A DNA stretch of 8,876 bases from Clostridiales bacterium (GTDB lineage: Bacteria; Bacillota; Clostridia; Christensenellales; Aristaeellaceae): assembly GCA_012514225.1 (NCBI GenBank), contig JAAZAQ010000021.1, forward strand, positions 1-8,876, written 5' to 3'. The translations under genes and the position numbers were made by a program. Shown here piece by piece: positions 1-6,081 of the stretch (position 1 is its first letter; every line of letters begins with the position of its first letter). The notes under the pieces are model-generated. The model had not been told where the DNA came from, made no database searches, and saw nothing but the letters and a program-made list of their open reading frames with translations.

Positions 1-761
1 CAGACGTCCCCCAGCCATTCACAGACCTTGCCCAGGCTGGCCAGGTGGCGCTCCATCAGCGCGTCCAGCAGCCGCTCGACGCCTTCCGGGTCCAGCAGCA
101 GGTCGCAGAGGAAATTGTCAATCCGCCGAAGGAAGGTGCCCCACTCAAACAGGTTGCACCCCACCCCGATGACCAGCGCGCGGTCGCTTTCCTCGCGCAG
201 CTTGAGGACGGCGGCGCGCAGGTTGGGCCAGAAGTCCTTTTCCTGCGCCCGGTCCCAGGGGGGCGTCGCCATTTTCTGCCACAGCACCCGGTCCATCTGC
301 TCGTCCAGGTCGGACAGGTCCCCGGGGATTTCGTCCGGGTAGGCCACGTAGGTGCCGTCGTAAAACGTGGCCTTGTAGGGCATCCTGGCAATCATGCGCC
401 CCTGCGAGAATACCGCCATGCCGCCGTCGGGCTGGGGCTTGGGGTCGAACCAGGCGGGGATGAAGGAGTCGCTGCCGTCGGACAGCTTCGCTGCCTTCCA
501 ACGGCTTTCTTCCGCGTTGAAGGCGCGCCCGGCGTCCAGCACGTCGATATTGCATTGGTCCAGCACGACGTCCGCCGGCTGGGCCAGCTGCTGCACCACG
601 TCGTAAATCCGGGCCGGGCCGGCCTTCCAGCCCATGTGGCGCACGAAGCGGTTATAGGCGATGGCGGAGATGCCGGAGGACGGCGTCGCCCCGAGGTCCC
701 GCGGCACGCGGTCCGGCTCCTTGTGGTTCATGGCCGCCAGCAGGCGCTCTCTGCCGTTCAT
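1..761 (-). CDS. Uroporphyrinogen decarboxylase-family protein (MtaA/CmuA-like), 3' end outside window
   Basis: The first 253 residues are present and the C-terminus lies beyond the left edge; whole family members usually have about 340-380 residues. The N-terminus (MNGRERLLAAMNHKEPDRVP) is the typical opening of the URO-D superfamily branch that includes the corrinoid methyltransferases MtaA and CmuA. It lacks the arginine-rich N-terminal motif of true heme-pathway HemE. Residues 195-205 (ALVIGVGCNLF) and 206-235 fit the central TIM-barrel part of the family. The start is ATG with an AAAAGGAG site at 768-775, spaced six bases. The family is cytosolic and often transfers methyl groups between small molecules and corrinoid proteins, but no corrinoid protein is visible here, so the substrate is unknown. 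Family call is firm; the reaction is not. Confidence 0.85.
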   Translation of the reverse strand, partial: MNGRERLLAAMNHKEPDRVPRDLGATPSSGISAIAYNRFVRHMGWKAGPARIYDVVQQLAQPADVVLDQCNIDVLDAGRAFNAEESRWKAAKLSDGSDSFIPAWFDPKPQPDGGMAVFSQGRMIARMPYKATFYDGTYVAYPDEIPGDLSDLDEQMDRVLWQKMATPPWDRAQEKDFWPNLRAAVLKLREESDRALVIGVGCNLFEWGTFLRRIDNFLCDLLLDPEGVERLLDALMERHLASLGKVCEWLGDV

Positions 762-767
762 GTCCCG

Positions 768-775
768 CTCCTTTT
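768..775 (-). promoter_or_regulatory. Ribosome binding site of the URO-D family gene
   Basis: AAAAGGAG on the minus strand lies six bases upstream of the ATG at 761. It fixes the start of a gene whose stop is outside the window. Confidence 0.75.
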
Positions 776-860
776 CATCTGTCGCTGCTTGTCCCCGGCG
801 CCCGTGCACCGCTGCAGGACGGTAAAAACCTATAGAACTTGATGCGCGCTTACAGCCGCC

Positions 861-889
861 ATCCTACCCCCGGCGGCGGGGCAAGTCAA
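861..889 (-). promoter_or_regulatory. Probable promoter of the URO-D family gene
   Basis: On the minus strand, TTGACT (884-889) is followed after 17 bases by TAGGAT (861-866), a five-of-six and a four-of-six match to sigma-A -35 and -10 boxes. Transcription would begin near 854, leaving a leader of roughly 90 bases. I recognise no riboswitch in that leader; in particular I see no B12-box sequence. The spacer is very GC-rich and itself partly symmetrical. Confidence 0.5.
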
Positions 890-957
890 GCGGGGCGGCC
901 GGCGGTCAGGCTGGACACGTCTTCCTGGCTGCATCGATGCGTTCCATGGCGGCAGGG

Positions 958-991
958 AAGGCAAAACCCGCGTTTCCGCGGGTTTTGCCTT
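958..991 (-). terminator. Intrinsic terminator downstream of the prsA-like gene
   Basis: A perfect 15-bp inverted repeat (958-972 with 977-991) encloses a 4-nt loop. Read on the minus strand it is A-rich AAGGCAAAA, a CCCGCG stem, a GAAA (GNRA) loop, CGCGGG and then TTTTGCCTT. This is the usual shape of a terminator whose U-tract pairs with an A-tract. It begins 12 bases after the stop codon of the prsA-like gene. It may also work on the plus strand, but there is no plus-strand gene to end there. Confidence 0.8.
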
Positions 992-1003
992 GGATGCGGG
1001 GGT

Positions 1004-2497
1004 TCAGTCCTTCATCCGCTCGGGGTATTTCTTGATGTCGGCGCCGGCGAGCCACTCCGTTTCCAGCGCGGTGTAGGCCGCCTCCTGCTTCCCCGCCAGC
1101 AATTCAGCCTGGATGGCTTCGCGCACGGCGTCCAGCGCCACCGGCCCCTCGGGGACGTCCGCGGCGTACTGCAGGATATGGAACCCGAAATTGCTCAGGC
1201 TGGGCAGGCTCACGTCGCCCACCTTCTTCAGCGCCATCGCCGGCTTCGTAAACTCCGGCACGAAGTTGTCCGACGCCAGGCTGACAGGGTAACCCTCCGC
1301 CGGCATGCCGGGGTCCTCGCTGTATTCCGCCGCCAACGCGTCGAAGTCCGCGCCGGGCGCCATCGCTTTCCGGAACACCTCCTCCGCCTTGGGCAGGATT
1401 TTGGCGGAGGCTTCCTTTTCCTTGTCGGCCAGCGCTTTTGCCTGGGGCTCAAGCGCCGCCTGGGCTTCGGCCAGCGCCTGGAAAACCGGCGCCTTCTTTG
1501 AAATCGCGTCCAGCTCCTGCTGTTCCGCTTCTCCGCGCGTTTCCAGCGCCAGCAGCTCGTCCAGGCGCTTCGCGTCCTCCTCGGCCAGCCCGGCCTTCTG
1601 CGCCTTGAGGAAGTCGGCGTCTTCCGCCGGCACGTCCTTTTGCGCCAGCAGCGCCAGGAACCGGTCCGCCTCGGCCAGGGCGTCGTCCACCGCCGACTGC
1701 AGGGGCGCCAGCGCGCTGTTCAGGCTGGTGATGGCTGTCTCGTCCTCCGGGGCGTATTTAATCAGAATCTGCTTGATCATGCGGTATCCGGCGGGGGCGA
1801 AGTAAACGTCGCTTCCCTGTGTCCGGTCGTTCCCGTAGGCCGAGGGGGTCTGCTCATAGTTCGTCTTGGCCAGCGTGACCTTGGCGTTGTAGTCCGCCTG
1901 GATTTCCTCCTCGCTGACCGCAAGGTCCCGCCCGGCGTACTGCAGCAGCTTGTCGTGCAGGTCCTGTTCCTTGGCGCTCTGGAGGTACATATCCGCGGTG
2001 ATGCCGTCCTGCGCCGCGCGGTCGCTGACCGCCTTCTTCAGCGCCTCGCCCGTCAGCTCGCTGCCCGAAAAGAGGGCGGCCTGGTAGTAATCCAGCAGGC
2101 TCTGGTAGTCGGCCTGGGATTTTTCTTCCAGCGCCTTTTCCTCTTCCGCCGTCAGCTCGTCCAGCCCCAACTCGTGCGCCTTCTGGTGAAGCAGCTTGTC
2201 CCGCGCGACGCTGTCCAGCGTGCTCTCCATCACCTGGTCACGGTCGACGACGACCTGCTGGTTGATGCCGTACTGCTGGTACATGCTCGCCTGTTCCTGG
2301 TAGGCGCGGTCGTAGGCGTTTTCAAAGTAGGTGGTGAAGGCGGCCTTGTCCACCGTCTCCCCGTTGATGTCCAGGATGACCTGCCGGGCGTCCACCTCCG
2401 GGTCCTTCACGATCAGGTTGCACCCGCCCAGCAGCAGGACGGCGGCCAGGAGCAGCGCCGCCAGCGCGGCTTTGCGGTGTGTGGCTTTCTGAAGCAT
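1004..2497 (-). CDS. prsA: PrsA-like lipoprotein, parvulin-type peptidyl-prolyl isomerase
   Basis: A 497-residue predicted lipoprotein foldase on the outer face of the membrane. The N-terminus has basic residues, a hydrophobic core (10-22) and the lipobox LGGC, with C26 as the lipidated cysteine. Residues about 35-235 form a SurA_N/PrsA-type chaperone region rich in charged helices. The parvulin (PpiC) domain is recognisable in two pieces: strand RMIKQILIKY (239-248), and the remainder at 366-444 with DFDALAAEYSEDP (384-396), VPEF (413-416) and GFHILQY (438-444). Between them lie about 115 residues of Ala/Glu/Leu/Lys-rich, probably coiled helical sequence, unusually long for this position. 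The start ATG has GGAGAG at 2504-2509, six bases upstream. The gene has its own promoter at 2549-2577 and may also be read from glmM. Isomerase activity is inferred from the family. Confidence 0.88.
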   Translation of the reverse strand: MLQKATHRKAALAALLLAAVLLLGGCNLIVKDPEVDARQVILDINGETVDKAAFTTYFENAYDRAYQEQASMYQQYGINQQVVVDRDQVMESTLDSVARDKLLHQKAHELGLDELTAEEEKALEEKSQADYQSLLDYYQAALFSGSELTGEALKKAVSDRAAQDGITADMYLQSAKEQDLHDKLLQYAGRDLAVSEEEIQADYNAKVTLAKTNYEQTPSAYGNDRTQGSDVYFAPAGYRMIKQILIKYAPEDETAITSLNSALAPLQSAVDDALAEADRFLALLAQKDVPAEDADFLKAQKAGLAEEDAKRLDELLALETRGEAEQQELDAISKKAPVFQALAEAQAALEPQAKALADKEKEASAKILPKAEEVFRKAMAPGADFDALAAEYSEDPGMPAEGYPVSLASDNFVPEFTKPAMALKKVGDVSLPSLSNFGFHILQYAADVPEGPVALDAVREAIQAELLAGKQEAAYTALETEWLAGADIKKYPERMKD

Positions 2498-2521
2498 CGG
2501 TCACTCTCCGTTTTTCATTTT

Positions 2522-2547
2522 GCAGGGCGCGGAAAACCGCGCCCTGC
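2522..2547. other. Perfect 11-bp inverted repeat at the start of the prsA transcript
   Basis: GCAGGGCGCGG (2522-2532) and its exact complement (2537-2547) flank four bases. The repeat lies just downstream of the prsA -10 box and spans the expected transcription start near 2542. It also follows the stop of the upstream gene by 36 bases. No T-run follows on either strand, so it does not look like a normal intrinsic terminator. It could be an operator, a 5' hairpin of the prsA mRNA, or a 3' mRNA-end stem for the upstream operon. Confidence 0.6.
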
Positions 2548-2548
2548 G

Positions 2549-2577
2549 ATTATACCGCCCGGCCCCACAAAGGGCAA
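2549..2577 (-). promoter_or_regulatory. Promoter of the prsA-like gene
   Basis: On the minus strand TTGCCC (2572-2577) is followed after exactly 17 bases by a consensus TATAAT (2549-2554). The -35 box lies only seven bases beyond the stop codon of the upstream beta-helix gene, so the whole promoter fits in the short gap. The start site would fall inside the inverted repeat at 2522-2547. Confidence 0.72.
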
Positions 2578-2583
2578 GCGGGC

Positions 2584-3243
2584 TCAGTCCCGGGCGGCGA
2601 CGCTGCCGTCGGCCTTCATGATGTGGCGCTCCGGCAGGGTGCCCCGGGCGCAGGTCGTGGGATAGACGATCGCGTGCCGCCCGATGACCGTGCCGGGGTT
2701 GAGCACGGCGTTGCATCCGATTTCCGCCGCGTCGCCGATGAGCGCGCCCACTTTTTTCCGGCCCGTCGCCATTTTCTCCGCCCCGTCCCTGACGAAGACG
2801 GGCAGCTTGTCGCTCTTGACGTTGGAGGTGATGGAACCCGCGCCCATGTGCGCCAGGTAGCCCAGGATGGAATCGCCCACGTAGTTGTAGTGGGGCACCT
2901 GCACCTTGTCAAAGAGGATGACGTTCTTCAGCTCCGTGGAGTTGCCCACCACGCAGCCGCTGCCCACCAGGGCGCCGCCCCGGATGAAGGCGCAGTGGCG
3001 CACCTCGGTTTCCGGCCCGATGATGCAGGGGCCGCCCAGCCAGGCGGAGGGGAAGACCTTCGCGCTCCGTGCGACCCAGACGTCGGGCTTCGGGTGCTCG
3101 TATTCCGCGGGGTCCAGACCCGCGCCCAGGCGGAGGATGAGGTCGGAAATCCCCTCCAGCGCTTCCCAGGGATAGGTGAACTGCTTCATCCACTCCCCGG
3201 CCAGGCTGTGGGACAGGTCGTACAAATCCGTGATTTTCAGCAT
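2584..3243 (-). CDS. Stand-alone left-handed beta-helix acyltransferase, GlmU C-terminal-domain-like
   Basis: A 219-residue protein made largely of hexapeptide repeats of the left-handed beta-helix type (about 54-195), resembling the acetyltransferase half of GlmU without the uridylyltransferase half. Aligned by eye to E. coli GlmU, R88, K106, H118, Y121 and N141 match R333, K351, catalytic H363, Y366 and N386. N377 is replaced by H132. VGNSTELKN (99-107) and YVGDS (121-125) are the clearest matching stretches. The ATG abuts the glmM stop (TAAATG), with GAGGG just inside the glmM end as ribosome site, so translation is probably coupled. Context suggests acetylation of glucosamine-1-phosphate, GlmM's product. 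Such proteins are often labelled UDP-GlcNAc pyrophosphorylase, but no nucleotidyltransferase domain is present. A sugar acyltransferase of other specificity remains possible. Confidence 0.82.
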   Translation of the reverse strand: MLKITDLYDLSHSLAGEWMKQFTYPWEALEGISDLILRLGAGLDPAEYEHPKPDVWVARSAKVFPSAWLGGPCIIGPETEVRHCAFIRGGALVGSGCVVGNSTELKNVILFDKVQVPHYNYVGDSILGYLAHMGAGSITSNVKSDKLPVFVRDGAEKMATGRKKVGALIGDAAEIGCNAVLNPGTVIGRHAIVYPTTCARGTLPERHIMKADGSVAARD

Positions 3244-4596
3244 TTATTTGCCCTCGATGACCAGGCCGTTGGCCTTCATGGCGGAGATGACGGCGGACAC
3301 GCAGCTCTCGCACAGTTCGGGGGTATGCGCCTCGGCCATCACCCGCAGCACGGGCTCCGTCCCGCTCTTGCGCACCAGGATGCGGCCGTCCGCCCCCAGC
3401 TTTTTCTCCGCAGCCTTGATGGCCTTGACGACCGCCGGGTGGGCGAGCGCCGCCTCCTTGTCGCTCACGCGCACGTTCTTAAGCACCTGTGGATAGATTT
3501 CCACCGGCTCCGCCAGCTTGGACAGCGGCACCTCCCGGGTGGTGACGGCCTGCATCAGCTTGATGGCCGTCAGCACGCCGTCGCCGGTGTTGGCGTATTT
3601 GCCGAAGATGATGTGGCCGGACTGCTCCCCACCCAGCAGGTGCCCGTTGTCCCGCATGCATTCGTAGACGTAGCGGTCGCCCACCGCGGTCTGCTTGTAC
3701 TGGATGCCAAAGTCGTCGAAGGCCTTGTACAGGCCGAAGTTGGACATGATGGTGGTCACCACGGTGTTGTCCGTTAGGTTGCCCCGCTCCTTCATGAAGC
3801 GGCCATAGATGTAGAGGATGAGGTCCCCGTCTACCACGTTGCCCTTCTCATCCACCGCGATGCAGCGGTCCGCGTCCCCGTCGAAGGCGAACCCGATGTC
3901 CAGCCCGTTGTCCCGCACATGCTTCTGCAGGTGCTCGATGTGGGTGCTGCCGGCGTCCAGGTTGATGTTCAGGCCCGTGGGCTGGTTGTTGATGACGTAG
4001 GTCTGCGCGCCCAGGGCGTCGAAAACCGACTTGGCAATCATCCAGGTGCTGCCGTTGGCGCAGTCAAGGCCCACCTTGTAGCCCTTGTAGGTGTTGCGCG
4101 CCATGGAAATCAGGTAGCCGATGTACTGGTTGCGCCCGCCGTAATAGTCCACCGTCTTCCCGATGCGCTCGCGCCGCGCGAAGGGGATGGCGTCCGGGCT
4201 GCCGTCCAGGTAATGCTCCAGCTGGCCGATGAGCATCTCGTCCATCTTCTCGCCGTTCTGGTTGAGCAGCTTGATGCCGTTGTCGTAAAAGGGGTTGTGG
4301 CTGGCGGAAATCATCACCCCGCAGTCGAAACGCTCGCTCCTTGTGATGAAGGAAACGCTGGGGGTGGTGGTCACGTGCAGCAGGTAGGCGTCCGCGCCCG
4401 ACGCCGTGATGCCGGCGGACAGCGCGTCCTCCAGCATGTAGCTGGACAGCCGGGTGTCCTTGCCGATGACGATGCGCGCCTTCTTGTCCTTGCCGTAATA
4501 GTGCCCCAGGAAGCGCCCGATGCGCATGGCGTGGTCGGCGGTCAGGCTGACGTTGGCCTCCCCGCGGAAGCCGTCGGTACCGAAATACTTGCCCAT
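3244..4596 (-). CDS. glmM: Phosphoglucosamine mutase
   Basis: A full-length 450-residue cytosolic alpha-D-phosphohexomutase converting glucosamine-6-phosphate to glucosamine-1-phosphate on the way to UDP-GlcNAc, peptidoglycan and other wall polymers. It shows the four signature loops: MGKYFGTDGFRG at the N-terminus; the phosphoserine loop SASHNP (97-102, catalytic S99); the magnesium loop DGDADR (239-244); and the sugar loop GGEQSG (322-327). The C-terminal phosphate-binding loop is RKSGTEP (409-415). The length and GEQSG loop favour GlmM over phosphomannomutase or phosphoglucomutase. The start ATG has AAGGAG at 4606-4611. It is the first gene of a minus-strand operon with the beta-helix gene and probably prsA. 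No active-site residue is missing. Confidence 0.95.
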   Translation of the reverse strand: MGKYFGTDGFRGEANVSLTADHAMRIGRFLGHYYGKDKKARIVIGKDTRLSSYMLEDALSAGITASGADAYLLHVTTTPSVSFITRSERFDCGVMISASHNPFYDNGIKLLNQNGEKMDEMLIGQLEHYLDGSPDAIPFARRERIGKTVDYYGGRNQYIGYLISMARNTYKGYKVGLDCANGSTWMIAKSVFDALGAQTYVINNQPTGLNINLDAGSTHIEHLQKHVRDNGLDIGFAFDGDADRCIAVDEKGNVVDGDLILYIYGRFMKERGNLTDNTVVTTIMSNFGLYKAFDDFGIQYKQTAVGDRYVYECMRDNGHLLGGEQSGHIIFGKYANTGDGVLTAIKLMQAVTTREVPLSKLAEPVEIYPQVLKNVRVSDKEAALAHPAVVKAIKAAEKKLGADGRILVRKSGTEPVLRVMAEAHTPELCESCVSAVISAMKANGLVIEGK

Positions 4597-4618
4597 TTTT
4601 TATCACTCCTTCCGGGTT

Positions 4619-4647
4619 ATTATAGTGCCGCCGGACCGCTTTGACAA
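4619..4647 (-). promoter_or_regulatory. Promoter of the glmM operon
   Basis: On the minus strand TTGTCA (4642-4647) is followed after 17 bases by a consensus TATAAT (4619-4624). The start of transcription would lie at about 4612, so the leader is only some 16 bases and consists mostly of the ribosome site. No room is left for a glmS-type ribozyme or other leader control. Confidence 0.78.
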
Positions 4648-4669
4648 ATGTTTTCGCCGTTCCCCGCGC

Positions 4670-4698
4670 TTTACATTCGGGGCTGGAATCGCTATCAT
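4670..4698 (+). promoter_or_regulatory. Promoter of the NusG-II/Gx transporter operon
   Basis: TTTACA (4670-4675) is followed after 17 bases by TATCAT (4693-4698), each one mismatch from consensus. Transcription would start near 4705, leaving about 19 bases of leader before the GTG at 4724. It diverges from the glmM promoter, with 22 bases between the two -35 boxes. Confidence 0.65.
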
Positions 4699-4723
4699 TC
4701 CCGGGGCGGAAGGGAGGCGGGCC

Positions 4724-5182
4724 GTGAAGCGGAAGGATATCTGGGTCATCGCCGGCGTTGTGGCGCTGGGGCTTGTGCTGCTCGTCGCCAGCCGCGTGCT
4801 CAGGCCCGCCCCGGCTGTACCCGGACGGCCGGCCCTCGCGCTGTCCCTGGGCGCCGCTCCGGACGGCGCGCTGCCCGTGGCCGACAGCTACCTGCGCATC
4901 AAGCAGGGCAGCGAATACTACCAGCTGGTCCCGCTCCTGGGCCCCGGTGAAATCACGATCACCCAGGGGGACTGGGAAAACGTCATCCACGTCGACCGCG
5001 ACGGCGCGGTCATGGCCTCGGCCAACTGCCCCAAGCAGGAATGCGTGCACCAGGGCAGGGTCACCCTCCAGAATCGTGACCTGCGCGTGTTCCAGCGGTG
5101 GATTACCTGCCTGCCCCACCAGGTGGCGCTGGAGCTGCTCTCCCGGGAGGAGGCGCTGCAGCTGCTGGGGGAGGCGCCGTGA
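4724..5182 (+). CDS. NusG domain II-containing membrane-anchored protein
   Basis: A 152-residue protein with a positively charged N-terminus, one membrane segment (about 6-24) and an extracytoplasmic NusG_II-type domain (about 52-138). The family pattern is clear: NVIHVDRDGAVMASANC, then CPKQECVHQG (102-111), then ITCLPH (127-132), giving conserved cysteines 102, 107 and 129. Despite its name this is not the transcription factor NusG. The reading frame stays open upstream to an ATG at 4520, but that would overlap glmM and both promoters. I chose GTG at 4724 because GGGAGG (4712-4717) sits six bases before it and the protein then begins MKRKDIWVIAG. Its role is not established; the cysteines suggest a redox or metal-linked envelope function, which is inference. 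It overlaps the next gene by 4 nt, typical of this pair. Confidence 0.87.
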   Translation: MKRKDIWVIAGVVALGLVLLVASRVLRPAPAVPGRPALALSLGAAPDGALPVADSYLRIKQGSEYYQLVPLLGPGEITITQGDWENVIHVDRDGAVMASANCPKQECVHQGRVTLQNRDLRVFQRWITCLPHQVALELLSREEALQLLGEAP

Positions 5183-5811
5183 AGGGTACGCAAAGGCTGG
5201 CGCTGTCCGCCCTGTTCGTCTCCATCATGCTGGTGCTGGGCTACCTGGAAAGCCTGTTTTCCCTGGGTCCCATCCCGGGCATCAAGCTGGGGCTGAGCAA
5301 CAGCGTGCTGCTCCTGTGCCTCTACTGGCTGGGCGTACCCACCTCTGTCCTGCTGATGCTGGCCAAGGTCTTCCTCTCCGGCTTCCTGTTCGGCAGCCTG
5401 AACACCATCCAGTACAGCCTCGCCGGCGGTGTGGTGAGCATGCTGGGCATGATCGCGATGACCCACGGGCTCAGGGGCGTCAGCCCCGTTGGCGCGGGCG
5501 TCGTGGGCGGCGCGCTGCACAACGTAGGCCAGGTGCTCATGGCGATGCTGACCTTGCAGACGGCGAGCCTGCTGTACTACATGGCCGTCCTCGTCTTCGT
5601 CGGTGCTGTCATGGGCGGCATCACCGGCTCGGTCGTGGTCAGCCTGAAACGGTTTTTGCCCTACGACCGCCGCCAGCGCTTCGGCTTCGTGCAAAACGTC
5701 AACGCGCAAGCGAAGGGGGAGGGAACGCCGGGGACAACGCCCCCGGGTTCCCATCCGGGGGACCTGCCGCCTTTCCCGGAAGAAGAATCCATCGAATCCA
5801 AGACGCACTGA
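5179..5811 (+). CDS. Gx transporter family protein (Hpre_diP_synt_I type)
   Basis: A 210-residue integral membrane protein, related to what was named heptaprenyl diphosphate synthase component I and is now usually called a Gx transporter. The family opening MKGTQRLALSALF and the loop IPGIKLGLSN (32-41) are present. About five hydrophobic segments follow, roughly at 8-26, 40-55, 57-75, 80-97 and 105-160. GTG at 5179 is chosen as start; its GTGA overlaps the stop of the preceding gene and a GGGGGAGG site precedes it by a few bases. The substrate is unknown. The last 40 or so residues (from 171) are a hydrophilic Pro/Gly/Glu-rich tail outside the conserved membrane domain, partly encoded by a strong DNA palindrome. 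No polyprenyl synthase or ApbE gene follows, although these are frequent neighbours. Confidence 0.88.
   Translation: MKGTQRLALSALFVSIMLVLGYLESLFSLGPIPGIKLGLSNSVLLLCLYWLGVPTSVLLMLAKVFLSGFLFGSLNTIQYSLAGGVVSMLGMIAMTHGLRGVSPVGAGVVGGALHNVGQVLMAMLTLQTASLLYYMAVLVFVGAVMGGITGSVVVSLKRFLPYDRRQRFGFVQNVNAQAKGEGTPGTTPPGSHPGDLPPFPEEESIESKTH
5721..5752. repeat. Inverted repeat inside the 3' end of the Gx transporter gene
   Basis: GGGAAC (5721-5726) and CCGGGG (5728-5733) pair with CCCCGG (5741-5746) and GTTCCC (5747-5752). The result is a 12-bp GC-rich stem with one bulged G and a 7-nt loop. It encodes part of the low-complexity tail of the transporter and may be an intergenic-type element now read as coding sequence. 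Confidence 0.6.
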
Positions 5812-5826
5812 GTCAATGGGAGATTG

Positions 5827-5860
5827 CCGCGGGCGGGCGCACGCCCCGCGCAGCCCGCGG
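5827..5860. repeat. GC-rich hairpin just after the Gx transporter gene
   Basis: CCGCGGGC (5827-5834) pairs with GCCCGCGG (5853-5860), and inside it GGGC (5835-5838) pairs with GCCC (5843-5846). It starts 15 bases after the stop codon. There is no following T-run, so it is a possible mRNA-end stem rather than a clear terminator. Confidence 0.5.
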
Positions 5861-5878
5861 TAACCAGTTGTAAATCAA

Positions 5879-5905
5879 AGCGGGAGGCCTTCACGCCTCC
5901 CGCTC
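5879..5905. repeat. Palindromic repeat, copy 1
   Basis: A 10-bp perfect stem (AGCGGGAGGC with GCCTCCCGCT) around the loop CTTCAC. The 27-nt unit recurs at 6084-6110 with a single base change in the loop. On the minus strand it is followed by TTTGATTT, so it may end minus-strand transcripts; the plus-strand flank shows no T-run. Confidence 0.75.
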
Positions 5906-5950
5906 AGGCTGTCAAAACCTTATTATAGAGCAAGATGCGGGGGGGTCGGG

Positions 5951-5976
5951 GGGCGATAGCCCACCGATGGAAATCG
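5951..5976. other. Two small adjacent hairpins next to a G-rich run
   Basis: GGGC-GATA-GCCC (5951-5962) and CGAT-GGAA-ATCG (5965-5976) are four-bp stems with tetraloops. They follow runs of seven and six Gs (5939-5945, 5948-5953). Each is weak alone; they are recorded because they continue the run of stems through this gene-free stretch. Confidence 0.3.
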
Positions 5977-5979
5977 TGT

Positions 5980-5998
5980 CGTCCGGCTTTGCCGGACG
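5980..5998. repeat. Hairpin with 8-bp stem in the convergent intergenic region
   Basis: CGTCCGGC and GCCGGACG form a perfect stem around a TTT loop. No T-run is adjacent on either strand, so it is not a standard terminator. Confidence 0.5.
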
Positions 5999-6006
5999 CG
6001 CGGGGC

Positions 6007-6027
6007 GTTTTCGCGAACAGCGAAAAC
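6007..6027. repeat. Hairpin GTTTTCGC/GCGAAAAC
   Basis: A perfect 8-bp stem surrounds a 5-nt GAACA loop. It lies eight bases from the preceding hairpin and 21 from the next, within the same gene-free stretch. Confidence 0.5.
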
Positions 6028-6048
6028 ATTCCGCAGCCATCCTCCAAA

Positions 6049-6076
6049 TCGAAAAAGGTCCGCAGACCTTTTTCGA
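6049..6076. terminator. Likely bidirectional terminator between converging genes
   Basis: A perfect 12-bp stem (TCGAAAAAGGTC with GACCTTTTTCGA) surrounds a 4-nt loop. A five-A tract precedes and a five-T tract follows the inner GGTC/GACC stem on both strands. That makes it the most terminator-like element between the plus-strand transporter gene and the minus-strand rubrerythrin gene. The GC stem is short, so efficiency is uncertain. Confidence 0.55.
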
Positions 6077-6081
6077 CAATC

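Noticed and set aside
45..842. Long plus-strand open frame of 265 codons opposite the URO-D gene
   Set aside because: It is the antisense shadow of a clearly recognisable family protein in GC-rich DNA, has no ribosome site, and its translation matches no family I know.
2479..3777. 432-codon plus-strand open frame
   Set aside because: It lies antisense across parts of glmM, the beta-helix gene and the prsA start, all with intact conserved motifs. It is a high-GC antisense shadow.
4641..4669. Perfect plus-strand TTGACA at 4641 as promoter of the NusG-II gene
   Set aside because: The position 17 bases downstream is GC-rich with no -10 box. The hexamer overlaps the minus-strand TTGTCA of glmM, and TTTACA-17-TATCAT at 4670-4698 is a better plus-strand promoter.
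4064..5119. 351-codon minus-strand frame spanning the divergent promoter region
   Set aside because: It crosses two promoters and overlaps glmM in another frame and the NusG-II gene in antisense. Composition is Arg/Gly/Pro-rich shadow sequence.
4918..5808. 296-codon minus-strand frame opposite the transporter pair
   Set aside because: It is the antisense shadow of two genes with clear family motifs, rich in His, Gln and Ala, without a ribosome site.
5910..5927. Consensus TTGACA and TATAAT on the minus strand
   Set aside because: They occur in the wrong order: the TATAAT (5922-5927) lies upstream of the TTGACA (5910-5915) on that strand, and neither has a partner at 16-18 bases.
5939..5953. 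Possible G-quadruplex from runs of seven and six Gs
   Set aside because: There are only two runs with a two-base break. A four-tract, three-tier quadruplex would need loops that are not there; the evidence is too weak.
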